Origin: Corinectria fuckeliana
Lineage: Eukaryota; Ascomycota; Sordariomycetes; Hypocreales; Nectriaceae
Reading direction: 5' to 3'
Assembly (NCBI GenBank): GCA_019137255.1
Contig: WPDH01000128.1
Location: 161,844 to 225,843 of the forward strand
DNA length: 64,000 bases
The notes under the pieces: model-generated
Database searches by the model: none
The model's input: only the letters and a program-made list of their open reading frames with translations
Told to the model about the DNA's origin: nothing
Position numbers and translations under genes: made by a program
In this document: piece after piece, positions 1 to 13,788 of the stretch
Position numbering within the stretch: the first letter of the stretch is position 1
Layout of the letters: the number at the start of each line of letters is the position of its first letter

Positions 1-3000
1 AATGTGGAAAGCGAAGAGTCTGGCGAGGGATCATGGTCGTCTAAGGGTGCCATTGGAATAAACAAGAGTACAGTGTGACGGGAGCAGTACCGATGTAAGG
101 GCAGGCGAAGAGAAGACGCTGATTTGGTGAGTAACACATGTGGTCTCCCCTCCCTCCCGCCCTCTCTCTCTCTATCCCTTTCTCACCCTAATTATACTGT
201 ATCCGACTCTCTCCAGAACATGTTCACGACAGCCACCGAGTACTTACTAGACAGCCAAGACGAGCACTTCCGCTTTCTCAACGACGGAACGGCAATAGCA
301 GCGACGACGGGAGCACATGTTAGCAGCGTATTTAATCGCAGACGATGGGGTCCAGCCATCCATCAACCAAGGATCGCATCGCATGGCCCTCAAATCGAAC
401 CAAGAACAATACGCCGTCGAGAAATTGGACCAAGGGCCTCCACAAGTCTCCCGTCCTGGGCGGCGCTACCCGGGCTGGCTCCATCGTCCCACCCCTGCAA
501 GACGCCAATCTGGGATGGCCCCTGTCTAGCTCAGACAGCAGACACGCGCACACACGCCTACTATGTAAATCCACCTGCCAGCGAGACTTGCCCTCCCGAC
601 TCTTGACTCCGCAGGCCATCAGCTCTCATTAGGGATCTTGTTGGGTGTCGGCGAGATGACTCGGGCTTGCGAACAGAGAATCGAGAGGAAGCTTACATCT
701 CCGCGCTGTACTATGTAACTCCTCTCTGACCAGGTAGCCTTGATACTGCTGCCGCCCCTGCAGGAGAGGGTCCAGCCCACTTACCTAGGTACCTACGTAC
801 TAGCTTCCGGCTCCGAAGTACCACTCAGTTAGTCCACCTCCTCTCAATGCCGTCACCACATTTGGCCTAGCCGGCCTTAGTGTCAATGTCAACTTCTCCG
901 CCCTGGGTCATTATCGTGCCCATTAGATGTTAGATGCAGGTTGACTGGGGATTCAAATCTAATACAATTCCTTACCGCGCTGCGCTCCGGCTCCGAGGCT
1001 TGACTGTCAAACACGCAGCCTACTTAGAACGCAGCATACTTGGAGTCATTTTCGTCTCTACTACCGAGATCAGCAGTGAATCAGCGTCGTCTTGTTTCGG
1101 TCAAGAAGACGCTGCATCTTCTTATTCGTCAAGAAGTTCGACAGTTAATCAAGTACACGGCTCTGTCAGTGCGACATTTCCAGATGTGGAATCTGGCTCA
1201 TCCATCCCTTCTCCCATCCACGGTCATCTGCCGGCTGCAGGTACTACTTGATAGGTACCAATAAGGTACGGCGGCCATCCGCCCACCCACGAGATGATGA
1301 CGACAGGTTCCAGCAAACCAACATCATCCCCCAGCTTCAAGGTGTCATTCTTCACCATCGCGAGCAGTCTTCCATCGGCAATTCATTCTGTTGCGTCCCC
1401 GCAGAGTGTGAATCGATTGGCCAACCGTCGGAGCAGCTCGTTGATGAAGAGAAGATGCGAGACACATGGCGGGCGGACGAAGCGGAGCATCAAACCATGG
1501 CCGGTGGCTCTCCCGTCCGCCCGCATCGCCCCTCTCTCCTCTCTCCCGCGACGCGGAAAGCTCATAGTACACCCAGACTCCAACAAAGCTACCTGGTAAG
1601 TAGGCCTTCATTCATTGCTTGCGCAAGACCGTTGAATGATCGGATCTCCTGTTTCCAACGGTACACTATTCCCTCTCGCTGGCGGCTTTCATGCTACCTA
1701 CATACTAGTATAGTAGTAGGCTGTTCCTAGGCCGATGGTTCCAAGCTTCCAGTCTTCGCCCCGCTGTTGGCCGAAATGACTGTCCCAAACTAGCGGTTCA
1801 ATCCTCCCGCCCCTGGGGCTCAACAGGGATGTCGGTGGCGGCCGTCAGAAGCAACCACACACATATTTTGAGACTCGGTCGGGCAAAACTTCTCTCTACA
1901 GACCAGATGAATTACTACAGCGCGAGGAATGCATAGATGACTACATAGATGCACACTTCAACTCGATGTCCTGCCTCCTGCGGACAAAGACCCGTCAGCC
2001 CAAGTACAAGCCAACCACGCCTCAGACTGAGAAACGACCTTTGGACCCCAGGTCTTCACCCAGAAAAGGATGTATACGGAGGCTCTCAGACTCCTACATA
2101 GTAGTTCCAACCTTGAGGCCCCTCTCCAGGTAAAGTTTATCATGCCTACGGAGTACTTATATTACTAAACGTAGAAATTGTCCAAGAGTATTCTCCCCAA
2201 CAAGCTTAGCGCCAACGTCTCCCAGTTCGCTCTGGAGCCAGGATTACCTTGGCGGCATCAAAGCGTGTTGGCTTTGACATTGACATGAGCTGCCACCACA
2301 GGGCATGAACTTTACGTGGAATGTGCATCGTAATTACTACATAGTACTTCAGAGTCTAGACGATGCTACTACGGACTGCTACGAGAGGCAAATGGCTGCT
2401 TTGGAGCTTTGGGCTGGAGCTGAGCAGAGCACAAACGAACAAAGGCCCCGTCCAGCCTGCTAGCAGTGGGTACCCTGGCGCTGCGCTAGCCACCTCCTCG
2501 GAAAAGCCGAGACCAATTCGGGGCTGCTCGCTTTCAGAAGGCGGAGACGCGCCGTGCTCAAGCAAACAAGCAAGCGAGGGGACATGTAAACATCCCGAGG
2601 CGGTACGATGGGGGTGAAGCAAACGTCCAAAGCACCTCGCAGCCAGCCTGGACCGCACCAGGCGATGCCAAGCGACCGACGGTCCGTAGGGCTATATTGT
2701 TGTCCGTCTTTCCCAGACCCCGAGGGCACGTTTCAAAAGTCGGGCTGGTGGTGTTGGCCCACTACATGGTACGTACGTACGCGCTCGAGCAGTCTAATTA
2801 GCGGGAAAGCGAGGAGGATGGCGATGGTACCTGCAGTCCGCCCGTTTGGAACCGTCTTGAGAAGGATCGTGTGCTCCCCTGTGGTTCGACCACATCTCCA
2901 GGTCTTCACTCATCCCATCCCGTCCCAGTTCTGACCGCTTCCTCCCCTGCCCAGAGTGCTTAAGCTATCTTCTCCTTACATAGTAGCATCGAACCCCGAA

Positions 3001-4979
3001 AATAGATACCGGTATCAACTGCCCTATCCTTCATTAGGGGCCAGTGCTAAGTCAGGGACGGTATTGCGCCTCCCCCCCTCCCCCCCCCGGCGCCTCCTCA
3101 CTTTTGTCGGGCTTGACAAGGGGCCAGCTAGCAATCACTCCTTGCCTCCATGGCTCGCTCCCCTGTTCGCCTTGGCCCTCAGCCAGCTGCGCCGCTAGCT
3201 CCCGCAAGGGTGAGGAAGAAAAGGAACCCGCCGATCAGGCTCGTGGCCGAGAACAACGAGCGATGCGATCTGGCAGGTCCCTCTTGGCATGGATACATAC
3301 TTAGCACCATGAGAGTTTGGCTTCGCATGGGGATGATGGGCCACGGCCTGGCGCCAATACGGGCTTGCACAGATGATAATGGGAATAGTAATTGCGTGCT
3401 GTTGTTGAGAGCTTCAGCCATGCTCGGGTCGTGGTCAGCCAACCCCTGTCCTTCTGCGAGACTTCTTCCCATTCCATGTTGTTCCATCCCATCACGCATC
3501 ACGACTGCCGATCCCAGCCACACATCTGGGGTACGCAGCTCATCCTCTCCAGTCCGAAGCTGAGAACTTGTCCCTCGCATTCCATACTTCGCACCATGTA
3601 CGTTATGGTATGACAGCCATTTTGTTGTCTTCACTACTCTCTCCCGTCTTCCCCCCCCCCCCTTTCTTATTCCCCGTTTCTTCAACAGTCTTTGTCTCGC
3701 CCCTGCATGTATAAAGCTAGCATCTGTCTTGCGCACAATGATCGTCGGAGGGTGTCACGTACGGGGATGCGGGACGGGCGGGTCAATCTCTGCCAGCTTA
3801 CGATTTCTTGTTACATAGTATGTGGTTTTCGGCATCCTGTCAGTGAGCAAATGAGAGGGGGGCCGGTGTGACTCGATACCGGAGCACAGGAAGATGTCAG
3901 ATGGAGGGACGCCATCGCTGGTCCCAACACGTTGGATCGTGGGTGTCTCGTGAGGCAACGAAGGTGGAGGATCTGTCACTGCGGAGACGAGGGGGAGCTT
4001 TTTATCCTTGACGGTGCCGGGGAGGACAACCCGGCCCCGTCCTATTTCGCCTTGACGTGCTAGACTCACTTTCATTCTGATCTCCCTTTGCTGTTCTCCA
4101 CCAAGCGAGATGCTTTGTGGCGACGGTTTGATTACCAAAGGCCTGACAAGACAACGAACGCGCTGTCATGGTAATACTATGAGGTATTCGTTAGGCCGGG
4201 TGCCATGAAGCTGACAGTGTGTCAGGCAACAGGCTTTGATGTCGTCAGCCTTTTCCTCGATGGCTGTGAACTAATTAGATTGTCGCCTTTGCGAGGCAAA
4301 AACGTGGGGATGCGCAAGCAGCCCGGAGTTCAGTAATCGCCTATTAGCTTCAGGCTGAGTACAAACGCACGTATGTGCAGGCGAAGTGTATTTCATCAAA
4401 GACGAAGACTACTTAGTCCACCAGGTGAAGGATACGACAAACAACCGCGTTTCATAGCCGTCTCTCCCTGTTTCACTCGTGTCTCCAACGACATGTGGCA
4501 AGGCGAAGAGGAGCAGAGGAAAGAAAGAGGGAGGGCATCGTCACCGTATCTGTATCTGTAGGGTAGCGTCTCAAGCCGTGGTTGAAACAGAAGGGCCTCG
4601 GAGGGAGCTAACGGACCGGTAGATGTTCATGGGCACTACGAAGTACATGCCAGGTACCTGGGTAGGTGGATACACAAGGTACATACGAGCCTGTACTACG
4701 TAGCGTGTATGTACTATACAACTTACTAGTGCTGCATGCGTTTCCCGTTACGGAGAAGGGAAACATGGGAAGGGGGCCAGGGGGGCGGGCATGATGGATG
4801 CGACGTTCCAAGCAGGTTCTGTAGTAGGAAGAAAGCGGTGCAGCAATGTTCTTGGTCGCTGTGAGAACCTGCGGAAATATACTTGACTACTCTATCGTAT
4901 ATGTGTATCTGCAGGATTGCGTTGTAGCGCTGTTTATCCCTCTCTTGCTCTTTAGCAGTCCGTTACGTTCAGAAGCAAG

Positions 4980-5006
4980 GAAGAAGAAGAAGAAGAAGAA
5001 GAAGAA
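4980..5006. repeat. (AAG)n microsatellite
   Basis: About nine AAG/GAA triplets in a row, in non-coding DNA. Confidence 0.9.
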
Positions 5007-5157
5007 AATAAGAAGGGAAACAAGGGTGTCCCCTCTGTCGGGACCAGATAACGGGGCCCCTTGGACAAGGTCAAGCCTTGCAAACTGCCCGGCGCCTGTG
5101 GCCTTTTGGAGCGACTAAGCTAGAGGCGGGGCCTAAGACCCAATCTCACTGGTTTAT

Positions 5158-5185
5158 TGTGTGTGTGTGTGTATGTGTGTGTGTG
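5158..5185. repeat. (GT)n microsatellite
   Basis: An alternating GT tract with one TA interruption in the middle. Confidence 0.9.
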
Positions 5186-5362
5186 GCCAATGCCGGTGTA
5201 AGTATCTACTGTACATGCCGCCACAGACTGAGTTACTACGGACGTGGACCCTTGAAGTGGAAGTACACACATGCATACATAGTAGTCGCAGTATGCAGAG
5301 ATGTAAGACATCGCCACCCTCGCTCTCTCTGTCGTGTTTTGACGTCTTTCCAGAATACTCCC

Positions 5363-5394
5363 ATCCCTCCATCCCTCCATCCCTCCATCCCTCC
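5363..5394. repeat. 8-bp tandem repeat ATCCCTCC x4
   Basis: Four perfect head-to-tail copies of ATCCCTCC, running into a short C tract. Confidence 0.9.
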
Positions 5395-7638
5395 ACCCCC
5401 CCAAAACGCCCTTTCCGTCCTGCTCTCGTCCCTCGTGTTGATCAGACTTGGCATCCTCTCTGCAGGGTCTGCTCAAGGTAGCCACCGTCCCGTCGCGATT
5501 GGACGCCTCGTCGGTAGACGCTGGCTGGCGCTGGCGCGGCCCTGTGCTTCCCCAGCCAGCCAGCCCCGAGGAAGTATGCATTCGTACTCTGTGAATTATT
5601 ATACCTTGTGCCCAGCCTTGGCGCGGATGGTTCGAAAGATCCGTAGGGTATGTGGCATGCACGCAGGCTGGGAATTGTCTCCGCCAGCCTACCAAGGTTC
5701 CCTTGGAGATCGTTATTGCCAACCGCCTGACGATCATTGATAATCCCGACCACGGATGCGCCCTCGTAGACAACGAGTGCCACCGCCAGTTAGTGGAAAC
5801 CTTGCTTCGGCGTCCATCCTCCGAACTAGAAAGGATAAAGCCATCGTTGTCTGTGGTTTCCAATCACCAGCAATCTGAAATGTCACTAGCCAATGGCAAT
5901 GCCTGATCGGCCATGTATGGTGAAACTCCCGGCAAGCCACGCAGAGAGATAGCAGCAGGAGGGTTGTCATTCAACGCCCCTACGTCAGTGATGGGCGTTA
6001 CCCATGAGAGAGAAAACCTTGACCTTGACAGTTGCTATGGCGCTAGAGCCCCGTAGTTATTTGGACGTGGAAGATGGAGGCATGTCGAGAACTACCTTAC
6101 ACGCAAGAACTCGACTGCTGTCATGATGGGCTCTCGGCGAGACTACTGCTCTATATTTATACACACAGGTCTGCTGAATCTTGGGCTCTATCTGAGCATC
6201 GTCACTGGTCTCCCTAGGCTCCTTCGTTATGGTCCAGGTGATAAAAAGACTCCCGATATGATGTGATAGTACATTGGAGGATTGGGCGACACGGAATCGG
6301 TGGTTAGCCCTCACTAAGACAGATAACTTGACGAATAGGCTACACCACCTAAATACTCTGGGATAATGAATAGGAAAACGACTGGGTAAATTTACCATTT
6401 GAACTCGTGCAGTTCTGCCCAACTGGCCCGCATTCCTGAGCGCCATGCCCAAGCAACGACGGAGTATCCTTCTTGAGAATCTCACGCCACGACCATGTCA
6501 TAGATGTCGATGAGGCCTAAGGAGCTAGGAGTAACTGTTATATGATCATCGAGATTGGGCTTTGGTGGTAAGCGTGAGCATTGCCATCATGGGCACGCTC
6601 TTATTATGCGTCCTGCTCGTGTCCGTCTTCTTCTCATTGCTATGAACAATCGCGACTGTTCTTCAAGAAACTAGCGATCTGAACGTCGATGCACTAGTAG
6701 AGGTGAGCTGACAGTAGAAACCCCGCGTCCTTGGGTCTTACACAATTTCATAAACATTTATCTTTATGCCGTTTGTAGCTGATGGCTTCGTTCTTGTATG
6801 CCAACGACAACTCGTTGAATGCATTGCTCGAGCCCTGGTCTCTCCGACGCATTGTCCCGAGATGATCAAGACGCTACTCGTGTAAGTTGCTCGATGTATC
6901 CTAGATAGCTGCATAGGTAGTTGCTAGAATCAGCAAGTAGACACCGAGACTAGGTTGTTGTAGTGGCCACATCCCCGAGGCAGATGAGGAAGGGTATGAC
7001 ATGACCTCTGCGATGGAGATCTCGCTTCTTCGTACTTACAGTAGCCCCGAAACGAAGTCATCCATAGCAGCACCACCTCGACGTTCCAAAATCACAAGAA
7101 GTCCATACAGCGTCTGCACAATACGGACTAGATCACTTACTATGTTAAACTAGCAACAAAAAAAACACAAAAAAACATACAACAGTGAGGATTCCCCGGT
7201 CGTCACCGACCCGAGTACTAATTCACCGCTTCTCAGCTTGACTAAGGGAGAGCGGACGGGATCCCGTATTTTCTAAGAGCTATGGTCGTATGTGCCAGAT
7301 GATGCTCTGGTTGCAGTCAATGAGGGCATCGTAGCTACAGTTTTGACAGCTATCGACATGTTCGAGAAAAGAACAACACGCATAAAGCAATGGGAATTAT
7401 CTTATCAAACTGCTTTATTTGTTACAGTTACCTTGACATTTGTGCTTGTCCATGTTATCGTATACGTAATCTACATATGCTCCTTGGACGCATACTCGTC
7501 ATTAGCATCATTTACAAGCAGCGCATGACCGAACCCATAGATCAATCAACCTCCCAAAGAACTCCAATCTCAAGTTTTGGTACAACCGCATCGTTCCGAA
7601 GGTATGCAACTCCTACCACCACCTTAAGATATATACGT

Positions 7639-9491
7639 CTATCCAGCAACCGCACGACCAACTGCTCCTGCAACTTCACCAAAGAGGATGCCCTGGAAAA
7701 CAGTCTCGCCCATGTGATGCGTCCACGCGCCAGCGTCCTGGAGACGCTCCTTCCACGCTCTCTTCTGGTCCTCACCCAGCTCCTCCCAGGGCTTGCCGGG
7801 GCCATGGACGGCCGAGTCGTGTACACCAAGCTCGATCTTCTTGGCGCTGTCTTCAACTCTGGGAGTGTCATCGGTGATCGTGGGAACCGCCTCGCCCTCG
7901 TAGATCACCAGTGTCTCGCCGGTCTTGGTCTTGATGGCGTCTCCGCCACCCAGCTTGGACAGGAACTCTTGGCTTAGGAACGCGGCAGGCTGGTGCTCCG
8001 GGGTGCGTAGGGTTCCGTGCCAAGAGGGGAGGAACTTGTGCGCACCGATGATTGAGGGCCGATCTCCGTAGATTTCGAGCACGCCCTGACCGACGAGCGA
8101 GATGACGAACGCAATGAGGGCGAAAGCGATGATGAGTCCTAGTGAGGAGGGCCCTTGGGACTTTCTGCCGACAACGTAGCGAACGACACGAGACGCGCCG
8201 TTCTTGCTCCGGGACACCTTGTCAATGTGCTTTCGCAGAGGGATGCTGTGTACGGCGACCGTCTTCTGAAGGGAGATGCTGGCGAGCTTGATGAATTGTG
8301 GCCGGATGTGAGTCTTGGGGGGAACAAAAGTCGAGAAGGCCACGCCAGTGATGTTATCATCGCCGTGGACACGCCTGAGGGTGTAAACGGGCCATAGGTT
8401 GGCCAGAAGATCGATCGAGGGGCTTGTTGTGTGCTCGAGCGTGAAGAGTGAGATGGACGAGTCGTGGCCTGCGACAGCAACGATAAATTGCGTTAGACCA
8501 GCTGGAGCGGTGGGAGATGCTGGAGGCGAGAGGTTGGAGACTGCCAGGGCCGTGGCGGAGATCTTCCTGTTTATCCGGGCTGTCACTGCCAGCCGGGCGT
8601 TGTCGCCGGGGCCAGTTGGTAACCGGAACCCGAAGAGGACGACGCCGCTCCGCTTTGGGAGGTTGGCAGCGGCGAGCAGGAAAGTGGGTGTGAGATATCG
8701 AATGGATCGGAAGACTGGCCGCTGTGCCTTGTCGTCGGGAATCACAAATACCGACCTCGGCTTGCTATCCTCCTTGCCGACGTTCACCACGTGCAGCTCG
8801 TACCTGTGGCAGAAGGCGACCTGGAACTCATCGTCCCCGGTTTGCACAATATCCAGATCCTCGGCCTCCTTGCGCAGCTCCAGGACGCCCCTGAGCTTCA
8901 CAGCTGCGTCGGCAGTCTCGAAGACAGCCAGTTGCGGATCCTTGCCCATGGCCGTGGCGGCGGCGCCCATCGGCCCCGCGATGCGCAGCAGGCGCTGATA
9001 GGCATCAGGGCTAGAGTCGGCGAACAGGGCGTTGCGCGAGAGCTCGGTGACTATGGCGTCGGGGATCTTAGTCCCGACAGCGGCGCGCGCCTTGGACTGC
9101 TCGATGCCGAGGGCGCGGAGGTGCTCGTTCTTGCCCTTAGCGATGCTCTCGGCGCTGGAGTTCACGCCGGCGTAGAGGTGCACCGTCTTGCCATGGTGGG
9201 CGCCAATGGCCAGCGACATGACGCTGTCTTCATCGCGGGAAAGGTCGATCTCGCCGGCTACGCGGAGCTCCTGCTGGGAGACCGTCTCGAGGACCGTCTG
9301 CGCAAACGGGGGTTAGGGTTGTGGGATTGGGGGATACACGGAAGCCGACGAACAATCTTGTTTCCAACGCCGGACCGCCCGGCGCCACCTCCACCGCCGA
9401 CAACCAAGCGGGTCGAATCCTCCGGGTCGAAGTCGAGGGCGTAGAGCGGATAGTCGAGCTCGGTGCTCGCGCAAAGGAAGGGCGGGGCCAT
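7639..9491 (-). CDS. sec12: Sec12, guanine nucleotide exchange factor for Sar1 at ER exit sites
   Basis: Sec12 is the ER membrane exchange factor that loads Sar1 with GTP and starts COPII coat assembly. The first exon (9491-9354) starts at ATG with MAPPFLCAS and runs into a Gly-rich blade ending in GVGNKI. A 56-nt intron (9353-9298, GTTCGT donor, CTAAC branch, CAG acceptor) joins it to TVLE in the second exon (9297-7639). The joined NKITVLE reads as one WD40 strand, which fixes the splice. The product is 598 residues: a cytosolic WD40 propeller, one membrane segment at about 431-452 (GLIIAFALIAFVISLVGQGV), and a luminal tail of about 145 residues. This is the expected Sec12/PREB topology and fungal length. 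I see no C-terminal HDEL-type signal. The identification is from architecture and motifs and is fairly firm; the exact donor is the least certain point. Confidence 0.88.
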
Positions 9492-10024
9492 CTTGTTGGC
9501 GAGGAGGGACCTCGTGCCCGGATCGTTGGTCCTTGGCGGGTTTGAATATGAGCTGAGCGGATGCGCTTCAGTTTTTCCAAGAGGGAAGCAGGCTGCTGTC
9601 CAGTTGGGTCGCGATGTGTTGTGTTGTGTTGTCGATGTGGTTGATCTCGAGGCCAGATATTCCACACTCGGAAGCTTTTCTGGTTGGTTGGGATGACGAC
9701 AACGGGGATGGAAGGCGGCGAACATGGAAGGTCGCAGCCACACGTGGCGCTTCGCAGTACTGTGGCTTAGATATGTGCTCCACCCTCAACGTCGGCCCCT
9801 CTCAGAGGACGAATGGCTTAACCCATCCGTGATGCCTGGTTTAGAATTGATTTTGTCCGAAAGATGATCGCGGAAAGCGTTGCGATATTCTTCAAAAGAT
9901 CGGAGAGGAAGACGGGCTCTTTGGCTGCAGACTTTGATCAGCCTGGTCTGCGCACAGCTCAGCTCGACCTAGTAGTTTGCAAAACCACCGGACTTACACG
10001 CCCAAAAACCCTGCGTTGCGCCCC
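9492..10024. other. sec12 upstream region
   Basis: The stretch lies between the sec12 start codon and the 3' end of an aldehyde dehydrogenase relic. It should hold the sec12 promoter and 5' leader. No further gene is visible. Confidence 0.5.
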
Positions 10025-10562
10025 CTAGTTCTCTATCAGATTCACATGAACAGTCTTGACAGTGTAATACGACCTCAAACCCTCCTCTCCTAGCTCCCTT
10101 CCAAGTCTGCCGAAGGGGTGCGGGTGGGTGGTATATGCTGGCAATACTGACGGTACAACTGTAAAAGCGTTCTTAACCACACCCTCATGCTGAGCCAGAG
10201 CCGCTCCGACCTCCCTGTTATTTGACCGCACACTCCAATGGGTTGCTTGAGGGCGTGGGCCATCTTGTCGGGCCAATATCGATGCCTATTCGAAAACTTG
10301 AATCGGCGTAGCCGGCACTGTAGCGTAGTACTTCTGAAAATTGAGGGTCTGTATCAGGGGAGAGATAAAGGGCTTCCCATTGTCCAGCGTCTGGATGGTG
10401 GCGAGAGTATCGAGCTCTCTGTCTATAAGACCGGCTAGCTTGTTCATCAGATGGTCACGGTTAGTTCCCGAGAGCAAAATCCACAAGAGCCCCGGAGGGT
10501 ATGCTGATCAGACGATACAGCTTGGTCGATATTAGCCGCATCTGTAGCGGAGACGGAGAAAA
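10025..10562 (-). pseudogene. aldehyde dehydrogenase relic, frameshifted and internally deleted
   Basis: Reading down the minus strand, pieces of an NAD(P)-dependent aldehyde dehydrogenase appear in the correct order but in different frames. Near 10560-10510 there is SVSATDAANIDQAV. At 10486-10360 comes LAGLIDRELDTLATIQTLDN followed by GKP, the family's N-terminal helix and ETLDNGKP-type motif. Near 10250 there is ALKQPIGVCGQI, matching the PIGVCGQIIPWN strand. The C-terminal end, with PFG, RELGEEGL and YTVKTVHVNL, closes at a stop at 10025. The middle of the enzyme, including the glycine motif, the catalytic Glu and the GQxCxA active-site Cys, is absent. Roughly 300 residues are missing, and at least two frameshifts separate the remaining pieces. 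It cannot encode a working enzyme. Family identity is clear from the motifs; the subfamily is not. Confidence 0.8.
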
Positions 10563-13500
10563 TGTCTTGTTGGGTGCTTTGTGGCACTCGTCAAGTTTTG
10601 AGATTGGGGCCACTCCAGCTGGTACAATATACCGTATACGATGGATTGACGGTGGTTATGGCCTGTCTACTACTGCTCTCTACAAAGTGGTTGTTCACAA
10701 AGAGACCCAGAGGCCGAGTCTACGCCCTCCCGTTGGGGGCCGTCAGCTCAGCTTGCAACTCAAGCCCTGGGCGGATGTGGTCCTGAGGAACCTGGGTCCT
10801 GGCCTGGCATTGAGGCGAACACGGCCCGGCAGCGTGGTGCTAGCGAGTGTGCCACAAGACGCCTGGGGCAACGCCCGAAATGCGCGAGGGTGATACCGAG
10901 CATGCCAGCCTCGTGGAGAGCCAGACCAGTGGAAAATGGTGGGATGCACAGAGGACCTGGACAAGTTCTAGCGTTGTTACCACAATGATGTGATCTGACC
11001 AGCGGCGGACGCAAGACTCCGGAGAAGTGATAACTCAAAACGGTCCAGACCTCGGTCGGAGAAAAGCAAGTAACGGCTCACGAGGCGGGTCATCAAAATG
11101 ATCATCAGCATGATACCCCAAGTGAGATGCAATCAGACCCGAGTTTCAGAAGAGCAGACATGTTGCACTGACACGGGAGGGGGGGTTATGTACGGTGTTG
11201 CAGCCTCACCTGGTACCCAAGCCGTGTGGCTTGAAGAAGGGCTACTATATAGAGCGGCGATGGGGGAGCAGAAGAGGGGTACATAGACACAAAAGACAAA
11301 TCAAGTCTGGATGTCAAGGATGATGCCAGAAAATGATGTAACGAGCCGCGAGGGTATCCGCACCGCAAGTTTGGATTTCCCAGGAACGCGGGATGATGCG
11401 ATCGGAGTGTGGGGGTTGGCTGCCCGGGGGGGGGGGGGGTGCATTCACTAGGTAGAATCGTCCTGGGATAGGAAAGAGCGAGGGCAGGCAAGGCGGGCCA
11501 CGTTTCTCCCGCAGGTCCTGCCTGGGTGGATACGTACCGTACCCTAATGATTCCTGATGTTCCTACTTGCACACCGACGACACCAAAAGCAGCGATGGCG
11601 TCCAGGTAACACTGATTTACGGCACGTCTAAGATGGACGTCACATAACGTCACAGATGGTATGTAATAATTCACAGTCTAATGCGAATCGCCCCGTCCGA
11701 GACCGACTTTGTTCGGACTACGTGCCTCGCTTGTAGTTAACCCCGTATAGTACTCTGTGCTGTCTCCGTACTCCACCTCCGGCATGGAAATTGGAGGATG
11801 TGATAGACAGCCGCCTGTCTCATCACATTTCTTTTTACCATTTTCATCACCCTTCTACCGTCGAACACGCACATCGACCCCCGTCGTGTACCTGCCCCAA
11901 GAAGCTAGATTGGTCCACGCCTGCGTAAATGGACGACTGGCTGCGATGCCGCTAGCAACGCAGCCGCCACACCTCTCCTGCAGTCCTGGGAACATGTCTC
12001 GCAGAAAGACAACAGGTTAGTAGGGAGCGCCGTCTTGTCGCGCCTGTAGAGCATGCGCGGATAATTTTGCACTCTATCTTCATGGGTATTCTTGCTAGGT
12101 GCACAAATGACTTTGGCTGGGTGCACAACGTGTAAAAGCAGTACTTTGGGAGAGGTTGGGGATATTAGTGCTTAGACATATTATTAGTCTACGGACTCTA
12201 TTTTAAAATATTACATTACAGTGCAATGGGTTTGAGACTTCAATAAGTTGTTGCATACATTGAGGTGTCTTGTTGTTTGTATCCGTAGTAATAGACGAAG
12301 TAGGTAGGTAGGTAAGCAAATCTACTCGTCTGCATGGCTTCCTCGATTGGGCAATTCGCGGCTTCTCGGGAGACACACAGCCTCAGGGGGTCGTCACGGG
12401 CTTCGGTAACATCTTTTGTCAGGTGTTACAAAGCAGTTCACCGGATCTCCCTCCAGAGGCCACCGGATTTTGAATTGAACGCCTGTCGCCCATTCGAGGA
12501 ATGCGTAGATCATCGCATCCCACGCATCCCCCACACCGCGTCGTGCATCTCGCATCGCATCCCCACTCAATCTGCTTATCCTGCTCAAAGTTTGTGTTAC
12601 GGGCTAACAGAACACGATTTCAGCCTGGGCAGTCACATATTCGAGAAGAATCCTGCTGGTTATGGCGTATAAATGCCTCTGATTAAGCCTATACAATATA
12701 TGAAGTAATGGTATCTTTCTCTAAAGTAGCTCTGTCCAGTCTGGTACTGTGTACCTGGTGCCTAGCGTCTCCCTTTCTCTTGTCCTGTTGTGACACTCCA
12801 GCGCAGGAGCTCCGAGGTATCGATTGCAGAAACACGAGCAATAAAAACACAATGGGAAACAAAGAGATATCCAGAGAAAACTGTCCCGTTCTACTCGCCT
12901 GAGAGCCCAACCCCCGAGTCGCTGTAATTCCAATCTGGTATCTCCTGCCAAACCCTCCCGCTTCCCCTCGTGACAAGAAAAGAAGTACAAAGTAGGGTAG
13001 ATAAAACAGGTTCAACTTAAAAGACGGACCACAATGAAAAGTGAAAGGGATTAAACAAGATAGTTGATCACACCGCAAAGCACTCGGAACAAAAACACCC
13101 ATAAACACCCAGTGATTCGACCAAGCTTTTTGATTCTTGCTGCCAGTGTCCATTTTTCCATTTCCCGTGGTATCATCCGCCTGTTCCCCCCTCTTTTGAT
13201 GATATGCCACTTTCCAAGCAAGCATCTTTTGAACGAGTGTATCGGTTGGTATCTGGTGATGACGAGAGAAATACGCGTGTGGCTGCGCCCTGCCTATCCA
13301 ATAAGACAAATGAAAAATAAATGCAATCTGGGGATAGGATCGTGTCTTCTGTAGTAGTTCTGGACGTGCCGGAGGCCCCGAAGTATAGTGTCAGGGCGCC
13401 AGGATTGTATGACGGAACAAATCAAGGGAGAAAATAAAATAGCCAAGCACAGAAACACGCTCCACCGTCTGCTCCCGCCACAGGACTCTCCTGCCCGTCG

Positions 13501-13788
13501 AGCAGTGTCCAACTCCGTAAAACAAACAACAGGCCAAAGGAATGAAACAGAACAAAAAGGATGTCAGTCGCCCGACAGATGCGTCTTCCAGATTCCCGCC
13601 CTCCAGCACTATTCCCAAGCGCTAAAACCCAAACGCACCCCTAGTATTAGATAGTTGATAGTTCAGTATGTAGATAGAATGCGACAAGATGTCCAAGGTC
13701 AAGACAACGGGAACTATCCCATCGATCCTACTCTCTCCATGTCCAAGCTCCAGTCGGCTGTGGATTCCTGGACTCGTCGCTCTTTTCG
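10563..13788. other. intergenic region between the ALDH relic and the bZIP gene
   Basis: No convincing gene. The frames at 10743-11038 and 11186-11674 are compositionally biased and resemble no family I know. A G tract lies near 11430. Bases 12130-12300 are AT-rich, and a GTAG-type repeat sits near 12300. The frame at 12689-13309 lies downstream of the bZIP stop and is probably 3' flank. Confidence 0.45.

Larger units (their letters stand above)
1..7638. other. gene-free region left of sec12
   Basis: No reading frame in this 7.6 kb looks like protein. The open frames are short, rich in Ser/Pro/Arg, overlap on both strands and lack plausible splice partners. The stretch contains simple repeats (AAG near 4980, GT near 5158, an 8-bp repeat near 5363) and C tracts near 3075 and 3651. 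It also has many copies of short TAC/GTA words such as the TACATAGTA types near 2094, 2336, 2977, 3811 and 5270. Bases 6050-7500 look more AT-rich than the surroundings. A small or multi-exon lineage-specific gene could still be hidden here. Confidence 0.5.

Noticed and set aside
5120..5863. 247-residue minus-strand frame
   Set aside because: It runs through the GT microsatellite and the 8-bp repeat (WRDGGMEGWRDG, HTHTYTHTH). The open length comes from repeats.
12689..13309. 206-residue minus-strand frame
   Set aside because: It has no recognisable motif, has a mixed composition, and lies just downstream of the bZIP stop. Other frames overlap it with equal quality.
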